Source: Nemertoderma westbladi
Lineage: Eukaryota; Xenacoelomorpha; Nemertodermatida; Nemertodermatidae
DNA: 35,783 nt
Direction of reading: 5' to 3'
Assembly: GCA_032718475.1 (NCBI GenBank)
Contig: JAUCBJ010004333.1
Location: 1 to 35,783 of the forward strand
Shown here: piece by piece, positions 12,901 through 23,766 of the stretch
Numbering within the stretch: the stretch's first letter is position 1
Layout of the letters: each line of letters begins with the position of its first letter
Notes under the pieces: model-generated
Told to the model about the DNA's origin: nothing
Seen by the model: only the letters and a program-made list of their open reading frames with translations
The model's database searches: none
Program-made: the position numbers and the translations under genes

Positions 12901-15779
12901 ATAATATATTTTACTAACATTGGGAATATAATCTATTTTACTAACATTGGGAATATAATCTATTTCACTAACATTGGGAATATAATCTATTTTACTAACA
13001 TTGGGAATATAATCTATTTTACTAACATTGGGAATATAATCAATTTTACTAACATTGGGAATATAATCTATTTTACTAACATTGGGAATATAATCTATTT
13101 CACTAACATTGGGAATATAATCTATTTTACTAACATTGGGAATATAATCTATTTCACTAACATTGGGAATATAATCTATTTTACTAACATTGGGAATGTA
13201 ATCTATTTTACTAACATTGGGAATATAATCTATTTTACTAACATTGGGAATATAATCTATTTTACTAACATTGGGAATATAATATATTTTACTAACATTG
13301 GGAATATAATCTATTTTACTAACATTGGGAATATAATCTATTTTACTAACATTGGGAATATAATCTATTTCACTAACATTGGGAATATAATCTATTTTAC
13401 TAACATTGGGAATATAATCTATTTTACTAACATTGGGAATATAATCAATTTTACTAACATTGGGAATATAATCTATTTTACTAACATTGGGAATATAATC
13501 TATTTCACTAACATTGGGAATATAATCTATTTTACTAACATTGGGAATATAATCTATTTCACTAACATTGGGAATATAATCTATTTTACTAACATTGGGA
13601 ATATAATCTATTTTACTAACATTGGGAATATAATCTATTTTACTAACATTGGGAATATAATCTATTTTACTAACATTGGGAATATAATATATTTTACTAA
13701 CATTGGGAATATAATCTATTTTACTAACATTGGGAATATAATCTATTTTACTAACATTGGGAATATAATCAATTTTACTAACATTGGGAATATAATCTAT
13801 TTTACTAACATTGGGAATATAATCTATTTCACTAACATTGGGAATATAATCTATTTTACTAACATTGGGAATATAATCTATTTCACTAACATTGGGAATA
13901 TAATCTATTTTACTAACATTGGGAATATAATCTATTTTACTAACATTGGGAATATAATCTATTTTACTAACATTGGGAATATAATCTATTTCACTAACAT
14001 TGGGAATATAATCTATTTTACTAACATTGGGAATATAATCTATTTTACTAACATTGGGAATATAATCTATTTTACTAACATTGGGAATAAAATCTATTTT
14101 ACTAACATTGGGAATATAATCTATTTTACTAACATTGGGAATATAATCTATTTTACTAACATTGGGAATATAATCTATTTTACTAACATTGGGAATATAA
14201 TCTATTTTACTAACATTGGGAATATAATATATTTTACTAACATTGGGAATATAATCTATTTTACTAACATTGGGAATATAATCTATTTCACTAACATTGG
14301 GAATATAATCTATTTCACTAACATTGGGAATATAATATATTTTACTAACATTGGGAATAGAATCTATTTTACTAACATTGGGAATATAATCTATTTTACT
14401 AACATTGGGAATATAATCTATTTCACTAACATTGGGAATATAATCTATTTTACTAACATTGGGAATATAATCTATTTTACTAACATTGGGAATAAAATCT
14501 ATTTTACTAACATTGGGAATATAATCTATTTTACTAACATTGGGAATATAATCTATTTCACTAACATTGGGAATATAATCTATTTTACTAACATTGGGAA
14601 TATAATCTATTTTACTAACATTGGGAATATAATCTATTTTACTAACATTGGGAATAAAATCTATTTTACTAACATTGGGAATATAATCTATTTTACTAAC
14701 ATTGGGAATATAATCTATTTTACTAACATTGGGAATATAATCTATTTCACTAACATTGGGAATATAATCTATTTTACTAACATTGGGAATATAATCTATT
14801 TTACTAACATTGGGAATATAATCTATTTTACTAACATTGGGAATATAATATATTTTACTAACATTGGGAATATAATCTATTTTACTAACATTGGGAATAT
14901 AATCTATTTTACTAACATTTGGAATATAATCTATTTTACTAACATTGGGAATATAATCTATTTCACTAACATTGGGAATATAATCTATTTCACTAACATT
15001 GGGAATATAATCTATTTTACTAACATTGGGAATATAATCTATTTTACTAACATTGGGAATATAATCTATTTCACTAACATTGGGAATATAATCTATTTCA
15101 CTAACATTGGGAATATAATCTATTTTACTAACATTGGGAATATAATCTATTTTACTAACATTGGGAATATAATCTATTTTACTAACATTGGGAATATAAT
15201 ATATTTTACTAACATTGGGAATATAATCTATTATACTAACATTGGGAATATAATCTATTTCACTAACATTGGGAATATAATCTATTTTACTAACATTTGG
15301 AATATAATCTATTTTACTAACATTGGGAATATAATCTATTTCACTAACATTGGGAATATAATCTATTTCACTAACATTGGGAATATAATCTATTTTACTA
15401 ACATTGGGAATATAATCTATTTTACTAACATTGGGAATATAATCTATTTCACTAACATTGGGAATATAATCTATTTTACTAACATTTGGAATATAATCTA
15501 TTTTACTAACATTGGGAATATAATCTATTTTACTAACATTGGGAATATAATCTATTTTACTAACATTTGGAATATAATCTATTTTACTAACATTGGGAAT
15601 ATAATCTATTTTACTAACATTGGGAATATAATCTATTTTACTAACATTTGGAATATAATCTATTTCACTAACATTGGGAATATAATCTATTTTACTAACA
15701 TTGGGAATAAAATATATTTTACTAACATTGGGAATATATTCTATTTTACTAACATTGGGAATATAATCTATTTTACTAA
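9925..15779. repeat. Array 3: 27 bp minisatellite, 216 units plus a partial, uninterrupted frame
   Basis: Each + strand unit is GGGAATATAATC then TATTTTACTAACATT. On the minus strand it translates as KIDYIPNVS, and the frame stays open from 15795 to the TAA at 9865. That frame of 1,976 codons divides into 7 leading residues, 216 units of nine, six residues of a partial unit and a 19-residue tail, so indels are absent or always in frame. Common variants are Lys to Glu, Asp to Tyr and Tyr to Phe; silent changes also occur, such as ATA to ATT and CCC to CCA. The frame follows a TAG directly and has no ATG near its start; the first internal ATG is near 12314. The array lies in the 6.6 kb intron between exons 15886-16032 and 9117-9309, in sense orientation. 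I treat it as a repeat, not a proven gene. Confidence 0.97.
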
Positions 15780-15885
15780 AATCGTTTACTAACAACTAAA
15801 ACCATTGTTTATCATAAAATATATATAGTTAAAACAGAAGAAACTTTGGAAGTAACTTCATGTAAAACAGATCAATGATAGATAC

Positions 15886-16032
15886 CTGTACTTGCTGTTG
15901 TGTAACTAGTGCTTGTTGCTGGAGTAACTGGGAGAGTTGTCGGTTTTCCGTCGGTAGAGAGGATATCGATGTCGGTATGGTTTGTTGTCGGTTACTCAAA
16001 GATACGGAAGAGTTAGACAAACCGTTGGTTCC
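15886..16032 (-). CDS. Internal exon of Gln-rich protein (exon 2 of those seen)
   Basis: A 147 nt phase-0 exon on the minus strand lies between the acceptor ATTTCTTCAG and the donor CAG/GTATCT. It encodes 49 residues starting GTNGLSNSSVSL and ending ENRQLSQLLQQQALVTQQQ plus VQ. It has the same length and phase as the exon at 16561-16707. The two share (A/G)TNG at the start and ENRQL-QL-QQ-AL--QQQ at the end, so they are almost certainly a tandem exon duplication. The C-terminal half looks like a short Gln-rich helix. Reading through the donor reaches a stop at 15829, before array 3. The upstream intron (16033-16560) is 528 nt. I do not recognise the protein family. Confidence 0.6.
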
Positions 16033-16360
16033 CTGAAGAAATGTTCAACAATCTCACTAACATGATTAGTTACTTTATGAGTTTTGTTATCAATATCAAA
16101 ATAATCGTTTAGTTGTTGACAAAATTGTAGAAAACTAATCGCCACTGATAAAAACAAAATTACCGTTATTTCTGCAAATACAACAAATGCAATAAATACA
16201 GATAATAAAACTTTTTGGGGTGTGTGTATATTCACTACGCCGAACGCAGACATCCGAAGACGATAACCACAATTAAAAAGCCAATTATTGTTAATTATCA
16301 ATTGACGGAAAGGTACAGGTTATAGTAGAGGGTTATTCTAACCACAACAATAAACAAAAG

Positions 16361-16389
16361 ACATGTGTTCCTGTTACAGGAACACATGT
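16361..16389. other. Perfect 13 bp hairpin with 3-base loop
   Basis: ACATGTGTTCCTG, TTA, CAGGAACACATGT form a perfect inverted repeat inside the 528 nt intron. The flanks extend the symmetry imperfectly (AACAATAAAC on the left, GTTTGTTATT on the right). It could be a small foldback or a cruciform-prone site; no function can be assigned. Confidence 0.8.
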
Positions 16390-16560
16390 TTGTTATTGTT
16401 TGTTAAACAAAAAGTATTATTGACTAAATATGAAACAAACTTCAAGCCTCAATAAAAATAAGTGTATATTTTTATCAGCCTATTCTATTCTCCATGTTAC
16501 AATCTTGATATGTTTGTCTGACCCACAGTTGCACGTGAATCGCACCATATTATAACGAAC

Positions 16561-16707
16561 CTGTTGTTGTTGATTGAATAGAGCTCGCTGCTGAATGAGT
16601 TGGTTGAGTTGACGGTTCTCAACTGTTAGAGAGTTCATTGCTGGTGATAATGGTGGCGGTCGGTTAGTGTCAAGAGATGTATGACAATGCGGCATACCAT
16701 TGGTTGC
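16561..16707 (-). CDS. Internal exon of Gln-rich protein (exon 1 of those seen)
   Basis: A 147 nt minus-strand exon in phase 0 lies between the acceptor TTTCTCCAG and a weaker donor CAG/GTTCGT. It encodes 49 residues from ATNGMPHCHTSL through a Pro-rich stretch (TNRPPPLSP) to ENRQLNQLIQQRALFNQQQQ. It pairs with the exon at 15886-16032, which has identical length and phase and shared ends. Earlier exons and the initiator Met were not found between here and the right end of the window, so the gene is partial in this view or starts in an exon I could not recognise. The product is probably a low-complexity, Gln-rich protein; its function is unknown. Confidence 0.6.
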
Positions 16708-16812
16708 CTGGAGAAATATACAAAAAATAGATAAATACTGAAATATAAATAAGCAATATGAAGTAAATTATATATGATACGGCACAAACATTGTTACACC
16801 ATTTCATATCAC

Positions 16813-16900
16813 AGTAATAATGATAATAATTTATAGAGCGCCTTTCTGGACATTATTTAAAGGTGCTATAAAAAGACAATAAAAATCACAATAAAAAAAT
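16813..16900 (-). mobile_element. SINE/LINE 3'-tail-like sequence
   Basis: Read on the minus strand, the segment ends GAAAGGCGCTCTATAAATTA followed by TTATCATTATTA. That resembles the widespread 3' end of CR1/L2-mobilised SINEs in aquatic animals (GCGCTATATAAAT and an ATT-rich tail). The element body probably extends towards higher coordinates, but its other end cannot be fixed. No pol III boxes were identified. Confidence 0.45.
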
Positions 16901-17317
16901 TCACTAAAGTAAAAACAAAATACAGTACAAGTGTTAAGTGCTTTCGTCTACACAATGGTCAAATGGGGATTTACCTGCAGACGGATTAAACACCTTTGAA
17001 AGACATATAATGGTGAAGTTTCAGTTTGAAAGGATTACAGGCAAAGAAATTGGAGGACATTTAATGTTTAGAAATGTAGTCATCTAGAGGTAGGTTATTA
17101 AACTGATGGTTTCTGAAAGTCTCTCAAAAATGTCAACTTTTGGTCTTTTTATGTCTACAAATTTTCAACTCGACAGCTTTTTTAAATGCTTTAAACATTA
17201 CAGCATTAAAAGCTTTAAATCCGACAAAGTGATTATCTTGTCAAAATGTTAACGCAGACGACTACGACGTAACGACAACTAATATTTTACGTTCACCCAC
17301 CCCTAACATTGTCTAAA

Positions 17318-17345
17318 GCTCCGCTACGTTCGTGGCTCGCCCCAC
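17318..17345. mobile_element. Solo or decayed end of family C element
   Basis: The reverse strand reads GGGGCGAGCCACGAACGTAG, matching the terminal repeat of the elements at 7290-7459 and 32959-33590. A matching opposite end was not found nearby, so this is a fragment. Confidence 0.45.
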
Positions 17346-19365
17346 AAAGACAAAATATACAAGAATTGTCATATTTATATCTTAGACGTCTGGTATAGTA
17401 AATATAGGACATAATGATCCATTAATTATGATATGCAAATTATTACGCTATTCATTATTACACCGCTGCACTGCCTAACTTCTAAGGTTACGACATACTA
17501 GAAACCGTGGCCTCCGCGTATATCTAGAAACATATTTTTATGTCCTATTTGTAGGTTAACTAAACATTGTGCCTGACTATGTATTTTCAGGGGCTGATCT
17601 TACCAATTATCAATCCTTTACAACAACAACAAAGCTGAAGCCTACAGTCCATCTACAATAACTCAACCTCAATAACACAATGGAGCTCATTATTTTCGCG
17701 AGCAAATCTTTGGTCACCCATTGTGTGTAAATAACAAAAACAACAAGGTCGCCAAACAATAGAAATAAAGTTGGCCTCTTGAATCTGGCAGGTTCATTAC
17801 TGAAAATGTAGAGCAAACAATTGAAATAATTCAATAATAATTAACGTCAAATTCAATGAAGCTTCAATTATTTGGGTTGGGTGTTTCACTGTTTCAGGAC
17901 AATTCAACTATATTATCGAGGTAAAATTATATTAATTAGAAGTCCATGCACCGGTCTCGGTAGATTGCAGAGTTTTGTTTCGACAATACGCGAAATTAAT
18001 ATCAACACAAAATTATCAGTGATTGAAAATGTCACCCAAGAATTTATTGAATATTTATGAACAATAAAATACTAACTATGTATAAATCCTGATCCTGAAA
18101 TATAAGTATAAATTTCATACTGACTAGATCCGGGGACCCACACACTAGGCAACTGTGCAAATACTTCATACCCGATTCACGAAATTATTTGTATGATGTA
18201 TGGTATCCAATTATCCAAGACAGTCTCTAATACCAATAGGGTGGCTGGCACTCCTGTAGCTGAAGCTCACAAGATGTTACACAGCTTATCAGACATTATT
18301 GGTATTTTGAAGACCAAACTGACACACCAATAGCAATATCTATTGTGTAACATGCTACGCCCTGACAAGGCTCCTTTTATCGCATACATTATTGAATGAG
18401 ATTGTTTACTGACTCAAACTGCTATCAATCGAATTTCCTACAAAAATTATGTAATGCGATTTCTAAAGAAAATTTGGTATCTAAACAATTCGGCACACAC
18501 TGTGGCAACCGCGGACACACTTTACCACATCGTCATCTGGGTGGATTGACCTACAACTACATCTAAACAAACACTCACCAGACATGAATATCGACTCAGT
18601 CCAAAAGTACCAATACCGGCACTTAAAGGTGTGAAATGGGGGCCGCAATCCCACATAATAATAGAGAAAAAGAGATTAAAAAGTAATAATGTAAACAAAA
18701 TAGGTAATATACAAATCGATACTTTTCAATATTATGGTAAGAAGCAGTTAAATTGCAGCACTATTGCCGCCGGCGTTGAATCAGTTTTAAACAACAATAA
18801 AAAAACAAGTTTCCGCACACATTTTTCCATGAATTTATTATTCTTCCTCTACATCACAACACCTTTAGCCAATTGGAGTACAAAGTTTACGGAGTTGGCC
18901 TCCATTTTAATTGGTTCCAAAACAAAGTGACAAGTTTAGGGCTCCGTTGGGTAACCAGCCAATCAAACCGGAGATCATAAAAACATCATAGGAGAGTTGT
19001 TATCCCATTAACAAATTGCGAAGCAATCAATAGGAAGGGAAGGGCTGCGCTGACCTAATGACTAATCAATGTCCAGGTGCTAGATTCATCTACATTGTGA
19101 TATAAACAGGCCGGCATGCACTGTCCATTGATTCAATGACAGCAACAGGGTGTACCATTCATTACATTATTAAGAACAATAACATACTACTTACCTTCCA
19201 TTTATGTAAAAGGTATGTAAAATGTTGCAGTTTGTGTTAGTTTGAACAAGCAGTGCTCAATGTGAACTCCCTTGGGAATATTATTGGTTGATCAGTGTTT
19301 TATTAGGTTATTTTCTCTTACAATTACAACCAATCTCCCCCAGTCACCCTCGCCTCGGCCCTGCC
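17346..19365. other. AT-rich stretch without a recognisable gene
   Basis: Only short open frames are present. The most protein-like is a + strand frame at 18124-18333, which includes HKMLHSLSDIIGILKTKL, but it has no clear splice sites and no family match I can recall. No RNA gene or intact element was seen. Confidence 0.4.
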
Positions 19366-19560
19366 GGCCCATGTAAAGTATACCAGATATTCAGCTGCTA
19401 TAATCTACTTTGCAGTTTCCCCCTATGTGAAGAATACCACAGGTCTTCACTAAAAACGCAGATTACAGAAAGGCTGAAACTAACCAAAACAATAAACGTA
19501 ATTAATACCTCAATACCTGTCTGCCTTTACAGGTTAAAATCTAAATAAGTGCTGGAAATA
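19366..19560. mobile_element. Family B dispersed element, copy 1
   Basis: This copy is homologous over most of its length to 34150-34352 in the opposite orientation. Shared blocks in order are GGCCCATGT-AAG-ATACCAG, ACTTTGCAGTT-CCCC, ATGTGAAGAATACCA, TCTTCAC-AAAAAC-CAG and CTAACCAAAACAATAAACG. The repeated CCCATGTGAAGAATACC motif also forms the inverted ends of the copy at 34065-34352. There is no coding capacity, so it is a non-autonomous element. Confidence 0.6.
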
Positions 19561-19629
19561 AATCTAAAAATATACATTCTTAATACAATTTCAAGACAAT
19601 TTCGGCCAAAAAGTGAAGCAGGTCAAAGA

Positions 19630-19725
19630 GGCACGTCATTCTAACCAAAACAAGAAAGTCAACAGGTTACAGTTTTATTTTTAGAGGTAATCAGCTTTTA
19701 TTTCTATCGATTGATTGCGTCAGAA
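19630..19725. mobile_element. Family A dispersed element, fragment
   Basis: Matches the reverse strand of 30807-31033 through CTAACCAAAACAA, CAGGTTACAGTTTTATTTTT and a terminal TTGATTGCGTC. The end matches the reversed left end of the element at 21610-22584. Confidence 0.5.
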
Positions 19726-19914
19726 TGCCTCAAAATCTGTAAGCAAATCTGCAAAAAGAGAGATCTAAGGGAGTTAGTTGTTAGACAGGATGACGGGTAC
19801 GACTCTATAAGCGATACACCAGTTATTCCGCTATGGGATATAAGGCTATAATCATAGACAGTTTTCCGTATTTGTAGTCAAACGATAGGCTACACATTCG
19901 AATTTATTATTTAT

Positions 19915-20202
19915 CTATACCAAATTAAAACAGAAACCAATATAAGACAGTACCATCACTGGTAGAGTAATTAGCCACGCATCATATAATACCTTATCAT
20001 GATACATAACCCATGTTGACAATGCTAATGCAATTGAAAGTTTGCTAAGCCAAAGGGGAACTATCAGGTTATTAATAAACCGTCCGGGTATAATGTTTGT
20101 GTGCTTTGTGAAGCGTAACCCAACAAACAGTGATCGCACGACAATACAAAGCATAGCAATAAATCTATTTGTGCGCAACAGTAGGTTCAATAAAGAAGAT
20201 GG
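19915..20202 (-). other. Possible membrane-protein exon, low confidence
   Basis: A minus-strand frame of about 95 codons, opening after a TGA and ending in TAG, has two or three hydrophobic segments. They are roughly IAMLCIVVRSLFVGLRF, NLIVPLWLSKLSIALALS and AWLITLPVMVLSYIGFCF. The phrase VPLWLSKL between helices recalls the F-P-W motif of TMEM185/TMEM60-type proteins, but this comes from memory and the match is short. There is no good ATG at the front. A donor-like GTATAG overlaps the stop, so it could be an internal exon. AT-rich DNA often gives hydrophobic frames by chance, which is the leading alternative. Confidence 0.2.
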
Positions 20203-20259
20203 TCAGTTAACCAGCCACAAACATACACACACAACACAGGGAAACATAACGAAATAAGG

Positions 20260-21609
20260 TGGATAATATCAATATCAATTATTCGCAATAATATTTTAAA
20301 TTTTATTCTAATTCGCGTCTTCGTTTTCAGTTAGTTTTAGATAAAGAAATTAAATGAAATGTGGCAGATTTATTAATCGCCGCCAAGTGGCACTCTGTCG
20401 AAAAGCTAAACATTGAGTAAACTTTTTTAATATTTACTCCACCACACATCATCTCACAACTTTAATTACTCCAGGCAGAGTTTCGGCCCAAATTTGTTTT
20501 GTTTTACAGCTCAAGAGTATACATGCCTTGGCACTACAGCAGAATACAGGAATGTTGAAATAGTTCCCGTCTGGACTGAAGTCGCCCCATAATTAGTTTG
20601 TATAAATGAAAATCTGTAAAAGAAATTGCACGGCCCGGCACATGGGAGTTGCCCCAATCCCACCATTTTATTATTTAATTGTTAATTAAAGTATAAACCA
20701 ACCTTACAGTCGTCCGGAAGTGTTTCCAATTCGGTACCGGTATACAGAAGTAAAATATCAATCGCAGTTATACAAAACAGTTACAGAATAATTAGATTAA
20801 TGTATAATATAAAATTTATTCCAGAGTATCATTGTTGTTTGTATTTAAGGCTACATAGGCTAATAAGTAAACTTTTACAACAATGACAGGTAAATTTAAC
20901 CATATGTATTTACAATATTGCTTTGAGGCTACAATTAATATTAATAATAATAATAATTTTGGAACGTCCAATTAATTTCGATTATGTGAATTATGTACAT
21001 GTAGAATAAAAGGTGTGGTGTTATACGATTTAAAGTAAGTAATAACAAACAGTGAACAGGGGGCAATGGGACACCAGGCCTATCATTATAGGGGCGGCTT
21101 GGTATGAGATTCACTGAGAACAACAAACCAACAACCAACCAAACAAGATTGCCATGGAAACAGGCCTGCATTCACATAGGTTGTGCCAAGGCTGAACCAA
21201 CCAGTTTAGTGGGAGTAGGACAGCAAGCAATATTGTTTAGCTTAGTAAACAGAGCCAATAGGCCTACCAGGCAGCAGCATGAAAACAACATTTAATTGGA
21301 CAATGAGAATAGGTGAATATGGTTGTTGTTTAAAAGTTTGTAAAGATGCCATAGCCAATGCTTGCAGCTGCAGTAAGCCTATTACTAACGTTGAAGATGA
21401 TCTGTGGAGAGACTTATGGACTAACAGAAAAGGAAAATGAAAGGGAAATTAAAATGTAAATGATTAACTATTTTTTATATTACCGACCAACTTTCTTTAA
21501 TTTATTTAGATTATTTTATGTAAATGTAGCCCTATTCACGCTATTCTATAAAATATAGCTATTTACTTCAAAGCGTGTAATGCAATACACATTACCAGAT
21601 ATTGTATGT
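20260..21609. other. AT-rich stretch without a recognisable gene
   Basis: This holds an AAT-rich microsatellite at 20936-20957 and short, unconvincing open frames. No exon, RNA gene or intact element is supported. Confidence 0.45.
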
Positions 21610-22584
21610 AGGCGGTGGGACTCGACGCAATCAAAATCCATCCCTCTCCAGGGGAAAATCGACGCTAATAACAGCTGATTACGAGAAAAAATTAAACTGT
21701 AGCCTCGCCTGTTCTGTTGACTCCCGTTTATTGTTTTTGTTAGGATATCATGTTACCCCCGTCCCACCCCGTCTCTTCCACCTTACACGAATTCACTTTA
21801 CGGTTAACGACATCGGAAATTGCAACATTATTTTACATACAACTACATTTTTTCGATTTCGTCCATCTATAAGCTTCTTCCAATATGAAATAACTAAGCT
21901 AAAAGCGAAATAGTAAAATAGGTAATGTAGGGGGTTGTAGGCCATATTAAATTATTATAGAATATTAAAAAGTTGTGAGTAGCAGCTCCATGCAGAGATG
22001 GATACATTATTTTTCTAGAGTTCTCGGGTTCTTTGGTTCGAATCTAGGCCCTTTTCTAGAGGGGGTTGTCGGGTTCTTTGGTTCGAATCTAGGCCCTTTT
22101 CTAGAGGGGGTTGTCGGGTTCTTTGGTTCGAATCTAGGCCCTTTTCTAGAGGGGGTTGTCGGGTTCTTTGGTTCGAATCTAGGCCCTTTTCTAGAGGGGG
22201 TTGTCGGGTTCTTTGGTTCGAATCTAGGCCCTTTACTAGAGGGGGTTGTCGGGTTCTTTGGTTCGAATCTAGGCCCTTTTCTAGAAGGGGTTGTCGGGTT
22301 CTTTGGTTCGAATCTAGGCCCTTTTCTAGAGGGGGTTGTCGGGTTCTTTGGTTCGAATCTAGGCCCTTTTCTAGAGGGGGTTGTCGGGTTCTTTGGTTCG
22401 AATCTAGGCCCTTTTCTAGAGGGGGTTGTCGGGTTCTTTGGTTCGAATCTAGGCCCTTTTCTAGAGGGGGTTGTCGGGTTCTTTGGTTCGAATCTAGGCC
22501 CTTTTCTAGAGAGAGTGAATATGACGATAGATACGAAATATTAACTCGCCGATATTAGATTTGCGTCCAATCCCCCCCCCCCCC
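21610..22584. mobile_element. Family A inverted-repeat element carrying array 4
   Basis: The left end (GGACTCGACGCAATCAAAAT then CCATCCCTC) and the right end read in reverse (GGATTGGACGCAAATC after a G run) form an imperfect terminal inverted repeat. The left arm, including GGGGAAAATCGACGC and GTTTATTGTTTTTGTTAG, aligns with the element at 30807-31033. The right arm ATTAACTCGCCGATATTAGA then TTTGCGTCCA aligns with the right end of that copy. Between the arms sits array 4. A C run at 22572-22584 closes the element. No transposase is present. Confidence 0.6.
22013..22512 (+). repeat. Array 4: 45 bp minisatellite, 11 copies, nearly identical
   Basis: The unit is TTGTCGGGTTCTTTGGTTCG, AATCTAGGCCCTTTTCTAGA, GGGGG. 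Copies differ at only a few positions (one TTTACTAGA, one AGAAGGGG). It is open on the + strand as GFFGSNLGPFLEGVV, within a frame running from an ATG at 21990 to the TAA at 22544. The flanking residues (MQRWIHYFSRVL before, RVNMTIDTKY after) match nothing I know. Each unit contains GGTTCGAATC, a near-perfect RNA polymerase III B-box, and a TCTAGA palindrome. High identity suggests recent expansion. Its position inside a family A element argues against a protein gene. Confidence 0.95.
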
Positions 22585-23334
22585 GTTTCATTTTTTTTTC
22601 AACTAAGTGGCTTTCAACAAATACAATTATTTTTCATCTATCTGAATAAACAAGTAAGATGCGAGAAATAAAAAACAGCAGTATTTTTTGTATTTTTTAC
22701 ACGAGTGATTAAGGGTTGTAATAATTACTAATAGAATTAATACAATTATTGTATAGAACTGAATTGGAAAATAGTATTAGAAGACGGATTATAATTGCCA
22801 AGATAAGTTCATGTTGTGTAAACAACAACAGCATTAGCAATGGATGGAAGTACAATACAATATTAATCCACGTTGCTTAAGTTACAAGGCGATATTGGAA
22901 GTTTACCCAAGTAAACACAACCTTGTTTGTTAAATAATAAAGGCGGATGAGAGAAAACTAATTTGGCGAGTTTACAAGGGAGAGCTGATAGATATGAATG
23001 CGCCACACACAACGTAGCTACTGGACCACTAAACTGTAAACAACATAATAATAAACAACATTAGGCATAGGCAATTATGTGGCTGTCGCATTATCAATGT
23101 ACCGTTGATAATTTATGCTTATTGGTTCCAAGAAAAATGTATTGGAATGGAATATAGACTAAATGCAATTAATTGTGTTTGAGGCATGTTATTGCCATGG
23201 ATTTCCGAAATGCTATTTGAGAAAATAACTAGAATGTGTTGAGAAAAAATAATATTTTACAGAAAACACCGAATGTAACCACAATTACTTTATGCATAGA
23301 AACAGGGGGGCAAATTTAAATTATCATTTAAGGG
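22585..23334. other. AT-rich stretch, nothing recognised
   Basis: No exon, RNA gene or repeat copy is supported in this segment. Confidence 0.4.
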
Positions 23335-23455
23335 GAAGGGTCACGTTGCAGTCGCTCGTTAATCTAACCAAAACAATAAACTAAAGTTAATGGCTATTAT
23401 TTACGACGATTCTACCTTGGAGAGGTATGTATTTTGATTGCGTCCAGAATTCTAA
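23335..23455. mobile_element. Family A dispersed element, reversed fragment
   Basis: It contains AATCTAACCAAAACAATAAA and, further on, TTGGAGAGGTATGTATTTTG then ATTGCGTCC. That is the reverse of the left end of the element at 21610-22584 (there CTGGAGAGGGATGGATTTTG then ATTGCGTCG). The opposite end is not identifiable. Confidence 0.5.
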
Positions 23456-23766
23456 CTATTCTGTAACTGTCTAAGTATTAACTATTCATTCTTAAGGTGA
23501 AGTTTCAGGATTTAATAGTAATAATTATATCACCGCGGGAGATAAAGTGTCTCCTGCACTCCTGGATAACACGCGATTTATTTGTTCATGGTAAATTGAT
23601 CCATCATTGTACGTACAGTCCACTACGATCCTGATCAAAGAAAAGATACGGCCGCCTTATAAAGAGAAAAATAAATTGTATTCCGTGGATAGCTATTGTT
23701 TATTTGAAGCTTCTACTACTACTACGATCGGCATGCTGCACTGCAGCTGCATTATATACATATATA

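Noticed and set aside
18124-18333. Protein-like + strand frame including HKMLHSLSDIIGILKTKL
   Set aside because: No start codon context, no convincing splice borders and no recognisable family; it may be a transposon fossil.
20510-20625. Possible minus-strand exon after TTTCTTTTACAG (open as QTNYGATSVQTG...)
   Set aside because: A good acceptor but a short frame ending in TGA, no clear donor and no family match.
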